The notes: generated from the sequence alone by a model not told the origin. A DNA stretch of 27,692 nucleotides from JBBDRV01 sp040905285 (GCA_040905285.1 JBBDRV010000168.1:1-27692), one strand, 5' to 3'. Counted from the first letter of the stretch, positions 1 through 9,203 are shown. Numbers and translations are program-made.

Positions 1-329
1 TAATTTTGACTGAAATATCACCGTCAGGCCGGACATTCCGGTGTTGGTTACACAGCCGGCAAAGAGGGCACGGCATGAACGTCCGGATGATCCGCTTTAT
101 ATCTTCCGTTTCCGGTTAAAAAAGAAGACATGGCAATCCGATACGCAGAAATCCAGTCAAAAAGGAGAGCCCCGGATGCTGAATCATACCGTTAGCCAGA
201 CTTCAGTAATTACCTGAATTCAATCCGGATTCAGCCTGCCTGTTTTAGGAGTCCTGCTTTTTTGGCGGCATTCTGCTGAAGGTAAAACCTGATCAGAATT
301 CAGGAGCCGGTATCGTGGTTTGAAATGAC
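1..329. other. Intergenic region, no gene found
   Basis: No credible coding region is present. The only ATG-started frames I translated here (from about 74 and 175 on the plus strand) stop after about 13 codons. The right end holds a weak terminator for the minus-strand amidohydrolase gene, listed separately. The rest is unremarkable spacer with a few short palindromes, for example around 29-41. Confidence 0.6.
284..304 (-). terminator. Weak intrinsic terminator after the amidohydrolase gene
   Basis: Read on the minus strand, arms CCTGA and TCAGG (300-304 and 288-292) enclose a 7-nt loop and are followed at once by TTTT (287-284). It lies about 25 nt past the stop codon of the amidohydrolase gene, the last gene of the minus-strand locus. 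The stem is only 5 bp, so termination here is uncertain. Confidence 0.35.
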
Positions 330-1328
330 TCAGACACGCTTCTTTGTCTCCGGATCAATGCCGAGAATTCTAGCCATCGTCAATCCCCACATCTTCGGCT
401 GATCAACTTCAGATACGTTGTTGGCTTCGATTACCTGCTGAAAGCGGGCAATGCTGCCCGGCAGACCGGAAGGCCCTTCATCCGTACCGAAGACAATATG
501 CTCCCAGGCACTGGGTCCTCCCGAAAGAGTATGTGGATTATTGTCCTGGGCATCCCAGCCGGCCCACCAGAGATATTCGCTGAGAACATCCATTTTATCC
601 AGTTCGATGAATTTATAGAGGTTCGATCCGGTGATATCAAAATAGAGATTTGGATTCCACCGGGCACACTCTGCAGCTTCTGCATACCACGGGTTACCAA
701 AATGAGCCCCCTGAATCGTCGCATTCGGAAACTGTCTGCATAATGCGTCCAGATAGACCGGGCGCATCCGTCCCATCGAGCCGAACCGGGGGGTTCCGTC
801 AATATCACGGCGGCTTGTGATTCCCGTGTGAAAAAGCATGTGTAAACCATATTCTTCGCACAGCCGATATGCCTGATAATAGGAAGGATCATCCCAGTTC
901 TTCTGTGGACGGTGAAACTTTATACCTGAAAACCCGTTGCTATGAAAGGCCTTAATCTGCCTGACAGCCTCGGGGTCGTCCACTGAAATCTGGCCATACC
1001 CGATGAACACATCGGGATATTGCTCCATGGCCCCTGCAATCAGGTCCATATCTTCGGGATAGGCGATCGAACAGGCCATCGCATTGTATGGCCGGTAGGT
1101 GTCGACCATCTGTTTAACCCATTCTTCTCCATCGCTGACAAACCCGCTGACGTGGATATGCGAATCAATAATAAAGTCCGGTGCATCTTCCGGGCTCACT
1201 TCCAACGTTCCTGGATCCTTCCGGACCTGATCAGTCCTGCGGCCGATGGCCCCTGCCGCTGTAGCTGCAAGGGCAGCTTGCCCCCCGTATTTGAGAAAAT
1301 CCCTTCGACCTATGTTACTGAAGCCCAT
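330..1328 (-). CDS. Tat-exported amidohydrolase family (amidohydrolase_2) metal-dependent hydrolase
   Basis: A 332-residue protein with a twin-arginine signal (RRDFLK at residues 8-13, then an Ala-rich stretch to about 28), so it should be exported folded to the periplasm. The mature part is a TIM-barrel metal hydrolase of the amidohydrolase_2 class. The visible metal-ligand candidates are HIH (H57, H59), FHTG (H167), GAHFG (H209) and the late GTDEG aspartate (D283). Family members hydrolyse lactones and esters or decarboxylate aromatic acids; the substrate cannot be read from sequence. It starts with ATG at 1328 and follows the SusD-like gene by about 76 bp on the same strand. It is therefore the probable enzyme of the uptake locus, acting on the imported ligand. 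No glycoside hydrolase accompanies it. Confidence 0.87.
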   Translation of the reverse strand: MGFSNIGRRDFLKYGGQAALAATAAGAIGRRTDQVRKDPGTLEVSPEDAPDFIIDSHIHVSGFVSDGEEWVKQMVDTYRPYNAMACSIAYPEDMDLIAGAMEQYPDVFIGYGQISVDDPEAVRQIKAFHSNGFSGIKFHRPQKNWDDPSYYQAYRLCEEYGLHMLFHTGITSRRDIDGTPRFGSMGRMRPVYLDALCRQFPNATIQGAHFGNPWYAEAAECARWNPNLYFDITGSNLYKFIELDKMDVLSEYLWWAGWDAQDNNPHTLSGGPSAWEHIVFGTDEGPSGLPGSIARFQQVIEANNVSEVDQPKMWGLTMARILGIDPETKKRV

Positions 1329-1404
1329 AGTATGTATCCCTTATATTGTAATTAAATTAAACTGGTGTAATTGATGTTACTGCCGCAATTCCTGTCCGAA
1401 ATTA

Positions 1405-3003
1405 TTACGGCTTGGCATCCCACCAGAGCTTGGTTATTCCGTTGTCAGGTCCGTTCAACAGTGTATTTACGGCTTCCTCTACAGCAGCAGTATTGTCCGA
1501 ATATTCTCCCGGAGAATACGGTAATCGCTTGGGAAAATCATCTTCTGGTATGTCCGGATTCAACGACTCGATAATGGGATAGAGTGTCGGATAGTGTGTT
1601 CTCCTTCGCTCAGCCCAGGCTTCCCAGCCATCGGGATAATTCGACAGCCATTTCTGACTGATAATCTGTTCCAGCCGGGTCTCGAAATCTGCCGATGCCT
1701 GATACTGAACCGGGATATCGAAAACAGGTGGGGTGTCCCACTCGCCCTGAGTAGCGGCCGGCGAGTCAATCGCAGCAGGCGTATTGGTGCTGTTAATATA
1801 GTCATCTATTTCCTGGGCGGTCGCATCCGTCACCTCTTCCAGAGAGGTTCTGATACCCTCTTCATATAAATCCTGGGCTGTACCACCCATGCTCCATCCT
1901 CGCAGGGCTCCCTCAGCTCTCAGGAAGTATACCTCTGCGGCATTCATCACGCGAAGAGGAGGATTAGACCCTCCTGATTCCACACTGTGCCATTTGGTAT
2001 CCATATCTGACACAATGCTTTCCAGGAAGGACCCCTTGTTGTCTTTCGGCAATCCGTTTCTTATTCCGTGATAGCCGCCGCCATCCACAGCTTCATTCAG
2101 GTATTCACTGGTCCGTGGATCTTCATATCCGGTCAGGGCGCTTACCATGGCAGCACTGGCCCTGAACTCACCCCACTGGGTTATCTGGCCATATGGATTC
2201 CGGTTCTCGTCAGTCGTAAGCACTTCAGCATTGTCGCTGTTATCCATCATAACTCCGCCGGGGGCATTTATCGCTTTCTCTGCCTCCTGCTGCGCCAGTT
2301 CGGGCTCGACATAACTGATGCGCATCGCCAGCCTCAGTCTCAGAGAGTTGGCAAAAACAAGCCACTGGTGTGCATTGCCTTCATATACCAGGTCACTTGA
2401 AGGGAACACCAGGTCACCGCTATACTGATCCAGTACAGTAACAGCCTCATCCAGAACCTTGAAGAAATCCTTGTAAATGGACTCCTGCGAATCGTACTTC
2501 ACACTGGTTTCCCCACTGCCATACTCTGAATAAATAATAGGGCCCCAGTAATCCGTTATGCGATGAAACATCTGCACTTTCCAGACCTTGGCAACAGCAT
2601 TTTCCAGAGCCAGATCGTTCTCTTCAGAAGATTGCTCCACAAACTGAAGTGTCGGAAGAACACTGCCATACAGATAATCCCAGGTTCTTTCCGTCCTGCG
2701 GGTGAGCAGATACTGATCATAGTCGAAAGATATCTCCGCCAGGGCAAAATACTGTGCAAACATACTTGCATACAGATTTTCCCCCGTCTGAAAATAAAAC
2801 CCCGGTCCAAACATCCCGTGATACTGGGTGTTTGCAAAGGCATTTCCCAACAGGTTTGTTCCCACCTGGTCGGTGGTTAATTCATCCGGTGGGGTATTCA
2901 ACTCGTTATAATGATCTGTACAAGCTGAGACGGAGACTCCAAGAGCCACACACATTATAACGGCTGATCTTAATCGCTTGAAGTATTTAATTTTATTAGT
3001 CAT
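1405..3003 (-). CDS. SusD/RagB-family nutrient-binding outer-membrane lipoprotein
   Basis: A 532-residue protein with a lipoprotein signal: a basic start, a hydrophobic core, and the lipobox VSAC with the lipidated cysteine near residue 28. The mature start (CTDHYNELNTPPDEL) and the body, with TPR-like helical stretches and many Trp/Tyr residues, match the SusD-like_2 group. These are surface lipoproteins that sit as a lid over a SusC-type barrel and bind the ligand before transport. The gene lies 37 bp downstream of the SusC-like gene on the same strand, the standard SusC-SusD order, and its length is normal. The ligand is unknown. The following gene is an amidohydrolase rather than a glycan-degrading enzyme, which argues for caution about a polysaccharide substrate. 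Confidence 0.9.
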   Translation of the reverse strand: MTNKIKYFKRLRSAVIMCVALGVSVSACTDHYNELNTPPDELTTDQVGTNLLGNAFANTQYHGMFGPGFYFQTGENLYASMFAQYFALAEISFDYDQYLLTRRTERTWDYLYGSVLPTLQFVEQSSEENDLALENAVAKVWKVQMFHRITDYWGPIIYSEYGSGETSVKYDSQESIYKDFFKVLDEAVTVLDQYSGDLVFPSSDLVYEGNAHQWLVFANSLRLRLAMRISYVEPELAQQEAEKAINAPGGVMMDNSDNAEVLTTDENRNPYGQITQWGEFRASAAMVSALTGYEDPRTSEYLNEAVDGGGYHGIRNGLPKDNKGSFLESIVSDMDTKWHSVESGGSNPPLRVMNAAEVYFLRAEGALRGWSMGGTAQDLYEEGIRTSLEEVTDATAQEIDDYINSTNTPAAIDSPAATQGEWDTPPVFDIPVQYQASADFETRLEQIISQKWLSNYPDGWEAWAERRRTHYPTLYPIIESLNPDIPEDDFPKRLPYSPGEYSDNTAAVEEAVNTLLNGPDNGITKLWWDAKP

Positions 3004-3040
3004 AGTATATCCATTAATACATTTTATAATAAGGTATTTA

Positions 3041-6000
3041 TTAAAAATCCATTTTTATACTCGTCCCGAATGACCTTTCAGTCAGGTGGGGATACACTTC
3101 ATTTCCTCCTACTCCGGAGGCAAGTCCTGTTCCGTTCCCGATGGACGGATCTATGAAGTCAGATGCTCTGTAAAGAAAGAACAGGTTCCGTGCCACTAAT
3201 GAAACGCTCACATTGGAAACACCTAACCTGGACGTAAACGACTGAGGCAGCGAGTAGCCAATAGTCAACTCTCTGAGCCGGGTATTGGTGGCGTCATGAA
3301 CAAATGCCTCATCCAGTATCGTATGCCCCGCCTGCAGGGATGTCCAGAGCTGCTGTGCATTTATGGGTATATCATTCGGTGTGCCGTCCTCCTTGACAGC
3401 CGTCTCATCAGAGAAGATGTTCTCACCGAAGATAAGACCTCCTTCCCGGCCCTGAAGTGTGCTCTTCAACGATCCGTTACCGGCAAGTCCGGATTCAAGA
3501 CCGGATATTACGTTGCCGCCCTGCCGGTGCTCTATCAGGAAGCTGACACCGAAGTTCCTGTATGAAAAGGAATTCGAAAGGCTTCCGTCCCAGTCAGCCT
3601 GCGCGTTGGCAATCTTCGTATCATCTGAAGCCGTGTAACGGGGAATACCGGAATCCGCAACCAGGATCCTTCCCTGGTCATCCCTTTCAAACGACCGTCC
3701 GTATATGTTTCCCCAGGGCTCGCCCTGCTCTATAACAAAATTGCCTGTTCGTATTCGTGGTCGGTCATCGTTGATTTCCAGCACCATCGTTTCGTTATGG
3801 GCAAAAATCACACTGGTATTCCAGATAAAGTCCCGGGTCTGCACTGGCGTGGATGACAGAAGCAGTTCCACACCTTTGTTTTCAATGTTTCCACCATTGG
3901 TGAAGAAACTGCTGGCTCCTGAACCAACCGGCAAGTTGATTGAGAACAACTGATCAGTCGTATTCTCCTTGTAGGCGGTAGCATTGAATTCCAGTCGTCC
4001 GTCCAGGAAGTGAAGATCCAGTCCTACTTCAAAAGCCTCTGTCTGTTCAGGCCTGAGATTTTCATTTGGCAGGGTACCGGTCAGGTCAACATATCCATCT
4101 CTCCCGCCCATAGTGATATTGACTGCACGGGTCAGCTGGTAAGCCTGCGTATCGCTGCCCACCTGAGCCCAGGAAGCCCGAACCCTGGCATTAGTGAAAA
4201 GTTCAGGAAACGACGGGATCAAATCGGAAAGAACTGCTGCAAGACCGACTGAAGGATAGAAATAGGACCGGTTGTCTTCCGGAAGCGTTGAACTCCAGTC
4301 ATTACGCGCGGTAATATCCAGATAGATGGCATCTTTCCAGCCGATTGTTCCCGTAGCAAACAGAGATTGAATGTCTCTGGGAGACCCTACGTTGTGATTG
4401 ACATTCAACTGCTGGGCGTTAGAGAGTGCAAAGAAATTGGGTGCCGTTAATCCCGGACCGGTATTTGCCGTCAAACCACCATTCCGCTCTCTTTTGATCA
4501 CCGCCCCTACATTGGTATCGACATTCCAGTTTTCTGAAAGATCCTCGGTATAGGAAAATCGAGCATCGCCGTTCCATTGAGAGCTGTGACTTTCGCCTAT
4601 TCCGTACATGCCAAAGGGAGCATCATTGTAACTGTCATTTGACCATTTCAGCTCGCTCTCTCCCCACCGGCCGTCAAAAGAGGAACGTACCATCAAGCTG
4701 ATCGCTTCTGTAAAATCATACGTCAGCGAAGCCATTCCTCTCACCCGGTCATCACTGCGGGTGTTGAGCATCCGGTTGGTAATCCAGTATGGATTCTTCA
4801 GGTTATTGTGGCCCACATCCCAGAAATTCTGGCGGATACTGCCGTCCACATCAAGATACTCGAAATTCCGCATCTGTTCGGTGGACACACTCCGCGGAAG
4901 TGCATAAAGGGACTCCAGGTGGTGAGGACTCTCCCGCACCGGCCCGTCAATTCCCTGACCCATGTAGCCAAAGTTGCTATCGATTGCCAGCCTGTCTGTC
5001 AGCTGGCTGCTCAGTCTCAAAGATGCATTGTGTCTTTGCATTGAATTACCCGGCACAGTACCATTTGCATCCGTGTATGTATATGAAAATACGGACTGGA
5101 TGGACTCACTGCCCGCACTGACATTTATGTTGTTGGACAGATTATGCCCGGTTTGATACCAGTCCCTGATATTATCAGGCTGCGGGTTAAAAGCATATTG
5201 TGTTCCCGCCAACTGGGGAGACTGCGACCAGTGATCCACCATTTGGCCTTCCATCCTTGGTCCCCAGGAATAAGCGGCCGTCGGCACATAATTACCACCG
5301 ATTCCCTGGCCATATTCATTCTGCAGTTCGATGGAATGTATAGGCTGCGAGAACATCAGTGTGTTGTTTAAACTGACTTCAACGACACCAGCCTGACCCT
5401 TTTTCGTCTCAATAAGGATGGCACCGTTCTGTGCTTCACTTCCGTAAAGAGCCGCTGCATTGGGACCTTTCAAGACATTTATTGAGGCAATATTATCGGG
5501 ACTGAGTGTTTCGGGATTCCCACGGATCGGAACACCATCCACAACATAGAGAGGTGAACTGTCTCCGGAAATAGAGCGGTTGCCACGAAGCACAACCCGT
5601 GATGGAGAACCTACTCCGTCGCCACCCTGATTAATGGTCAGACCCGCTACTTTCCCCTGTAATGAGTTTATAACATTGGTTTCTCGGGCAGTAGTCAGCT
5701 GCTCGGTATCGACCCCCTGGGTACTGTAACTCAGTGATCGCCGTTCCCGCTCCATACCAAAAGCCGTTACCACCATCTCTTGTCCGGAGATCGCCTGTGA
5801 CTGAAGCTGGACGTCAATGCTGCTGCGGCCGTTGATCGCTACTTCCTGTGTTTCATATCCTATAAAGGAAAAAACCAGTGTATCACTGGGACTTGAAGCA
5901 CCCAGTGCATACCTTCCCTCACTATCCGTAGCCATTCCTGTGGATGTTCCTTTTACCACTACATTGACTCCCGGTAATGACTCACCGGTATTGGCATCCG

Positions 6001-6412
6001 AAACCTCTCCGCTTACCTGCTGGAATACAGGAAGAATCTCGTTTTTCTGAACCGCCTCTTCAGTGGAATAAATGGCATATGTTTTTGGATTGATGCGTTT
6101 TAATGCAAGTTCATGCCCTTTTAACAGTTCTTCTAAAGCATTTTCCAGGTTAGCCGCCAAAAACATCGAACGGATCACTTTCTTTCCTTCTACCGCGTCT
6201 GTCCGATACATGAAGAAAACATTGAATCGACTTTCCACACGCTCCAGTGCCTGTGTAAAGTCCATGCCTTCTTCCACATGCACATGCTCCAGATAGGAAG
6301 GATAATTTAGTGAACTCAGAGTCTGTGCCTGTGCGTCAGCAAAGCCGCCTGTCAGACAAAACCCGAGGACCAATAGCCATATTTTAAACCAATTGTACTT
6401 AACATTTATCAT
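3041..6412 (-). CDS. SusC/RagA-family TonB-linked outer-membrane transporter with STN signalling domain
   Basis: A 1123-residue protein. In order: signal peptide (about 1-30), STN domain (about 45-117), carboxypeptidase-regulatory-like domain (about 132-204), TonB-box-like stretch EMVVTAFG (212-219), plug domain with LQGKVAGL and the VVDGVPIRG motif (290-298), then a long TonB-dependent beta-barrel ending in a hydrophobic-aromatic C terminus (IKMDF). It imports ligands larger than porins allow, with the SusD partner encoded just downstream. The STN domain is known in this family to contact a FecR-type anti-sigma factor, and such a gene lies immediately upstream (72 bp away). Ligand binding is therefore probably relayed to the ECF sigma factor to control this locus. 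Confidence 0.94.
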   Translation of the reverse strand: MINVKYNWFKIWLLVLGFCLTGGFADAQAQTLSSLNYPSYLEHVHVEEGMDFTQALERVESRFNVFFMYRTDAVEGKKVIRSMFLAANLENALEELLKGHELALKRINPKTYAIYSTEEAVQKNEILPVFQQVSGEVSDANTGESLPGVNVVVKGTSTGMATDSEGRYALGASSPSDTLVFSFIGYETQEVAINGRSSIDVQLQSQAISGQEMVVTAFGMERERRSLSYSTQGVDTEQLTTARETNVINSLQGKVAGLTINQGGDGVGSPSRVVLRGNRSISGDSSPLYVVDGVPIRGNPETLSPDNIASINVLKGPNAAALYGSEAQNGAILIETKKGQAGVVEVSLNNTLMFSQPIHSIELQNEYGQGIGGNYVPTAAYSWGPRMEGQMVDHWSQSPQLAGTQYAFNPQPDNIRDWYQTGHNLSNNINVSAGSESIQSVFSYTYTDANGTVPGNSMQRHNASLRLSSQLTDRLAIDSNFGYMGQGIDGPVRESPHHLESLYALPRSVSTEQMRNFEYLDVDGSIRQNFWDVGHNNLKNPYWITNRMLNTRSDDRVRGMASLTYDFTEAISLMVRSSFDGRWGESELKWSNDSYNDAPFGMYGIGESHSSQWNGDARFSYTEDLSENWNVDTNVGAVIKRERNGGLTANTGPGLTAPNFFALSNAQQLNVNHNVGSPRDIQSLFATGTIGWKDAIYLDITARNDWSSTLPEDNRSYFYPSVGLAAVLSDLIPSFPELFTNARVRASWAQVGSDTQAYQLTRAVNITMGGRDGYVDLTGTLPNENLRPEQTEAFEVGLDLHFLDGRLEFNATAYKENTTDQLFSINLPVGSGASSFFTNGGNIENKGVELLLSSTPVQTRDFIWNTSVIFAHNETMVLEINDDRPRIRTGNFVIEQGEPWGNIYGRSFERDDQGRILVADSGIPRYTASDDTKIANAQADWDGSLSNSFSYRNFGVSFLIEHRQGGNVISGLESGLAGNGSLKSTLQGREGGLIFGENIFSDETAVKEDGTPNDIPINAQQLWTSLQAGHTILDEAFVHDATNTRLRELTIGYSLPQSFTSRLGVSNVSVSLVARNLFFLYRASDFIDPSIGNGTGLASGVGGNEVYPHLTERSFGTSIKMDF

Positions 6413-6466
6413 GATTTTATCCGTTTACCATTAACATTAAAGGTGTATTCAGGATACCTGTTCATT

Positions 6467-6500
6467 GTTATCTGTTTATATGAGTTATCTGCTTATATGA
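6467..6500. repeat. 17-bp tandem duplication spanning the fecR stop codon
   Basis: Two adjacent 17-bp copies (6467-6483 and 6484-6500) differ at one base. The right-hand copy covers the last codons and the TAA stop of the FecR-type gene; the left-hand copy lies in the leader of the SusC-type gene. The core unit reads GTTATCTG then T or C then TTATATGA. Confidence 0.75.
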
Positions 6501-7588
6501 TCTTGGCCGGCATCATTTCCGTCGATGTATATCGTTTTTCTATCTTCAGACTGATAAACCGGAACCTTGATCACTACTGAAAGTGAGCGTAAAAATTCCT
6601 CTAAGGACTTAAAATGGATACTTCCGTCAATCTTGACTTCCGCCAGTTCCGGATTCCGGATGTGCGTCTCTACATCAAATCGCCGGTCAATAAATTCGGC
6701 AATCTCCTGTATGGTGGTTCCGTCAAACACCATTGAACCTGTTGCCCAGGAGGTATAAAAACTGGCATTCACCGGCTTTTTGCTTAGTACATTCATAGTG
6801 TCGAATTCAAGCATTTCCCCTTTTTGCATCACGATATCCCCATTGCTGCTGACATGATTTTTTATATCCACTTCCACAATTCCATCCAGCAACACCACTC
6901 TGGAACGGTCATTTTGTACCGATACCAAAAATTCCGTCCCTATATCCCGGATTATACCATCCGCCGTGTGTACGGCAAATACCGGATGTGCCTTGTCAGG
7001 ATCGCCTTCTGCATCGAAATAGGCCTCGCCTTCCAGTGTTACCTCAATAATTTGCTCATGAAGTATTCCAATGGTATAGCTCATTCTGGAGTTGCTATTC
7101 AGGACGACTCTGGAACCGTTGGAAAAGCGAATAGTTTTTTCCTCATCTGATCCCGTCGTAATGGTTTGCTGCCGTGTAATCTGCTCCAGCTGAGCAGCTG
7201 TGTCCCCACCCGCGGGCTGTATTTTGGACATATAAAAGCCCATACCCACCAAGCCCCCTAAAATCAGGATGGACGCCACCCGATAGATCCATGTCAGAGA
7301 GGAGCTTTTTGAAGACGGGCGGTTTCCGGACTCGGATTTTCCAGCCGTCAGATAATATAGCTGGTTCCATTCTGCCTCCAGATCCGGGTAGTCAGGATCA
7401 CTGAACTCAAAACCGGCTACCTCTGCAATCGCTTTCCTGGCCTTCTCCCTGTTCTGATCACTCTCTTCCATCCAGTGATTCCATTTGCTAATCTCCTCTG
7501 CACTTGCTGTACCATCGGCCATACGTCTGAACGACTGGTTACGGATGAGCTGGCTAATGGTATATTCTTTATTCTGCACGTTAGGCAC
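6485..7588 (-). CDS. FecR-family transmembrane anti-sigma factor
   Basis: A 367-residue protein, GTG start at 7588; the next Met is 23 residues in and would remove much of the cytoplasmic domain. It has a cytoplasmic helical N-terminal domain (about 10-95), one membrane segment (about 101-120), a periplasmic FecR domain (about 145-240, with LEGEAYFDAEGD and DIGTEFLV signatures), and a C-terminal DUF4974-type domain (about 286-354). The N-terminal part should hold the ECF sigma factor at the membrane. The C-terminal domain should receive the signal from the STN domain of the SusC-type transporter encoded next. No Shine-Dalgarno site is evident. It sits unusually far (461 bp) from the sigma gene. 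Confidence 0.9.
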   Translation of the reverse strand: MPNVQNKEYTISQLIRNQSFRRMADGTASAEEISKWNHWMEESDQNREKARKAIAEVAGFEFSDPDYPDLEAEWNQLYYLTAGKSESGNRPSSKSSSLTWIYRVASILILGGLVGMGFYMSKIQPAGGDTAAQLEQITRQQTITTGSDEEKTIRFSNGSRVVLNSNSRMSYTIGILHEQIIEVTLEGEAYFDAEGDPDKAHPVFAVHTADGIIRDIGTEFLVSVQNDRSRVVLLDGIVEVDIKNHVSSNGDIVMQKGEMLEFDTMNVLSKKPVNASFYTSWATGSMVFDGTTIQEIAEFIDRRFDVETHIRNPELAEVKIDGSIHFKSLEEFLRSLSVVIKVPVYQSEDRKTIYIDGNDAGQDHISR

Positions 7589-7810
7589 TGAATTTTATAT
7601 AGATTTTGGTTTCCGGTATAGGAGAGCAGGGGAAACCCGGTACGTACTCATACTTTTTATTTTTTCTGCAGTCAGCTTCAAAGCTGGTGCATTTACAGGC
7701 CCGGCTCCTGGTTTGATCCATCTGAAAATTCGTTGTGGCCGGGGATTGGCAATATCTCCGACAGACTGCAAGGACCAGACAGGGAATACAGGTGGGGAAC
7801 CGTTGTAACC

Positions 7811-7846
7811 TTGGACAGGTGTTGAAACTTGGACAGGTGTTGAAAC
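7811..7846. repeat. Perfect 18-bp tandem repeat (two copies)
   Basis: Copies at 7811-7828 and 7829-7846 are identical (TTGGACAGGTGTTGAAAC). They lie about 220 bp upstream of the fecR start and a few bases from a 16-bp palindrome, so a paired regulator-binding site is possible. A chance replication-slippage duplication is equally possible. Confidence 0.85.
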
Positions 7847-7854
7847 AGGAACGA

Positions 7855-7870
7855 GCCGGTCAGGACCGGC
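7855..7870. promoter_or_regulatory. 16-bp inverted repeat upstream of fecR
   Basis: Perfect 7-bp arms GCCGGTC and GACCGGC with a 2-bp centre. The spacing fits a dimeric protein-binding site better than a transcript hairpin. Position and symmetry are seen directly; a regulatory role is inference. Confidence 0.35.
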
Positions 7871-8049
7871 CATCGTGGGTTTTATCTAAAGCAGCCTTTT
7901 TCAGTAGAACTTTTACCTGAGAAGCCGCGAATTCGTGATAAAAAGCTCGAAAAAAGTTTGAGAAGAGATCGGTTTTTATAAACAGGAAAGCCATTCGAAC
8001 TGTGCAAACAACAAAAGGAAAAACCTTTGACGTGGATAACAAAAGGAAA

Positions 8050-8640
8050 TCAGTACGAGACCAACAACTTCATGTATTCCGGATTCAACAGTGTCCGAAG
8101 GCTTCCCATAGCCTGACACATGTGGTTACGTACCGACTGGCGGTTGATTGACAAGATCTGTTCTATCTCACCGTAACTCATTCCGTTATAAAAATGAAGA
8201 TAGACAATCTCCTTTTGCCGGTTTGATAACTGATTAAGCGCTTCCTGGAGCTTTTTTTTCTGTTGAAATCTGATTTCATCATTTATGATGATGTCTTCCA
8301 TTCCGAAATGAATGGAAGCGCTTTCGTCCATTTCACTTAAATTACTATCGATTCTCCTTTGAGATTTCAGTCTTTTTAAAATCTTCCGCCGAAGCGAGAC
8401 AAACAGATATACATTGGAGGATTCAATGTGTTCCAAATCAGCCCGTCTTTCCCAAATATCCCTGAATAGTTCCTGAATACAATCTTTTACCAGCTCCGGC
8501 CGGTCAGATAATTTCACTCCGTATCCAAACATGGTATTATAATAACCACTGAATATCTCTTTAAAATATTTATCCTCCCCTGAAACAAATCTTTCCCATG
8601 CTTCCTTATTATCTACTAAAGTCCCCTTTCGAATTTGCAT
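8050..8640 (-). CDS. ECF-type RNA polymerase sigma-70 factor
   Basis: A 196-residue protein, the usual ECF length. Region 2 spans about 25-95 (YFKEIFSGYYNTMFGYG and DCIQELFRDIWERR, core-polymerase and -10 contacts). Region 4 spans about 131-185 (LSNRQKEIVYLHFYNGMSYGEI and the helix-turn-helix ending SINRQSVRNHM, -35 recognition). It starts with ATG at 8640 with AAAAGG a few bases upstream. On the same strand follow the FecR-type anti-sigma and the STN-containing SusC transporter, so this is the regulator of a cell-surface signalling circuit. The FecR protein is expected to sequester it until ligand occupies the transporter. Confidence 0.94.
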   Translation of the reverse strand: MQIRKGTLVDNKEAWERFVSGEDKYFKEIFSGYYNTMFGYGVKLSDRPELVKDCIQELFRDIWERRADLEHIESSNVYLFVSLRRKILKRLKSQRRIDSNLSEMDESASIHFGMEDIIINDEIRFQQKKKLQEALNQLSNRQKEIVYLHFYNGMSYGEIEQILSINRQSVRNHMCQAMGSLRTLLNPEYMKLLVSY

Positions 8641-8871
8641 GATTTCCTTTTATTTACCACCAAACGCTGCCATATAAACAATTCATGAACTCAGCCAGTC
8701 AGCGTTTCTGCTACCAAGATAAAACGGATTACCAACGGGTTTTGCAAATTTTGTTACAGTCGGACATGTGCAAATTCCATCTAATACGTGTTAACCCGGC
8801 TAATGAGCATTCCCGCAATCCACTGGCGGGCTTTAATTTTTACTGACCCGTCCGGCACTGAAAATCATTTA

Positions 8872-9180
8872 CTATTTTTTTGGCGCGCAGACTGTAACCG
8901 GATAAATTGTCGCAATTTTTTTAGCGGGATCCGATCCAAACTTTAATTCATCCGGATTTAGTTCATAGGATTCTCCCCCGCAGGCAACGGTTCCATCATT
9001 GGTCACAGGTTTGAGTAAATAACCTGTATGGAACCGCGTGTTAAATTTTTCCTCGCATAATTGCGGGAAATGTCTTCTTAATTTTTTCATGCCGGTTTCC
9101 ATCAGCGATCTTTCATCAAAGATCCCCATAACCTTCGGCTGGTGATCATACATCTCGTAAATAATATAGAATATATCCAT
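8872..9180 (-). CDS. Hypothetical small protein (about 102 residues)
   Basis: I do not recognise this family. The frame is open from a GTG at 9192, but the ATG at 9180 is the better start: AAGGGG lies about 11 nt upstream of it, whereas the same purine run touches the GTG. The protein begins MDIFYIIYEMYDHQ, is probably cytosolic (no signal peptide or membrane segment), has a helical middle (ERSLMETGMKKLRRHFPQL) and a C-terminal part with two cysteines (VACGGES and TVCAPKK). It is divergent from an HTH regulator gene, with a palindromic operator between them, suggesting common control. It could be an antitoxin-, sensor- or stress-type small protein; nothing in the sequence decides this. Confidence 0.55.
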   Translation of the reverse strand: MDIFYIIYEMYDHQPKVMGIFDERSLMETGMKKLRRHFPQLCEEKFNTRFHTGYLLKPVTNDGTVACGGESYELNPDELKFGSDPAKKIATIYPVTVCAPKK

Positions 9181-9203
9181 TTTGACGAGCACCCCTTAAA
9201 ACC

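Larger units (their letters stand above)
7589..8049. other. 461-bp spacer between sigma and anti-sigma genes
   Basis: I find no convincing gene. A 92-residue minus-strand frame (7595-7873) has low-complexity Pro/Val content created by the tandem repeat and matches nothing I recognise. The spacer holds an 18-bp tandem repeat (7811-7846) and a 16-bp palindrome (7855-7870), listed separately. It is the likely place for a promoter or leader driving fecR and the transporter genes, but no clear -35/-10 pair was identified. Confidence 0.5.

Noticed and set aside
4789..5371. Plus-strand open frames opposite the SusC-type gene
   Set aside because: They lie wholly inside a well-supported 1123-residue gene and have atypical composition; they are frame shadows.
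7595..7873. 92-residue minus-strand open frame between fecR and the sigma gene
   Set aside because: Its repetitive start comes from the 18-bp tandem repeat, composition is not protein-like, and no ribosome-binding site is seen.
8812..8840. Terminator-like hairpin CCCGC/GCGGG followed by a T-rich tract on the plus strand
   Set aside because: No plus-strand gene lies upstream, and read on the minus strand it has no T-run after the 102-residue gene.
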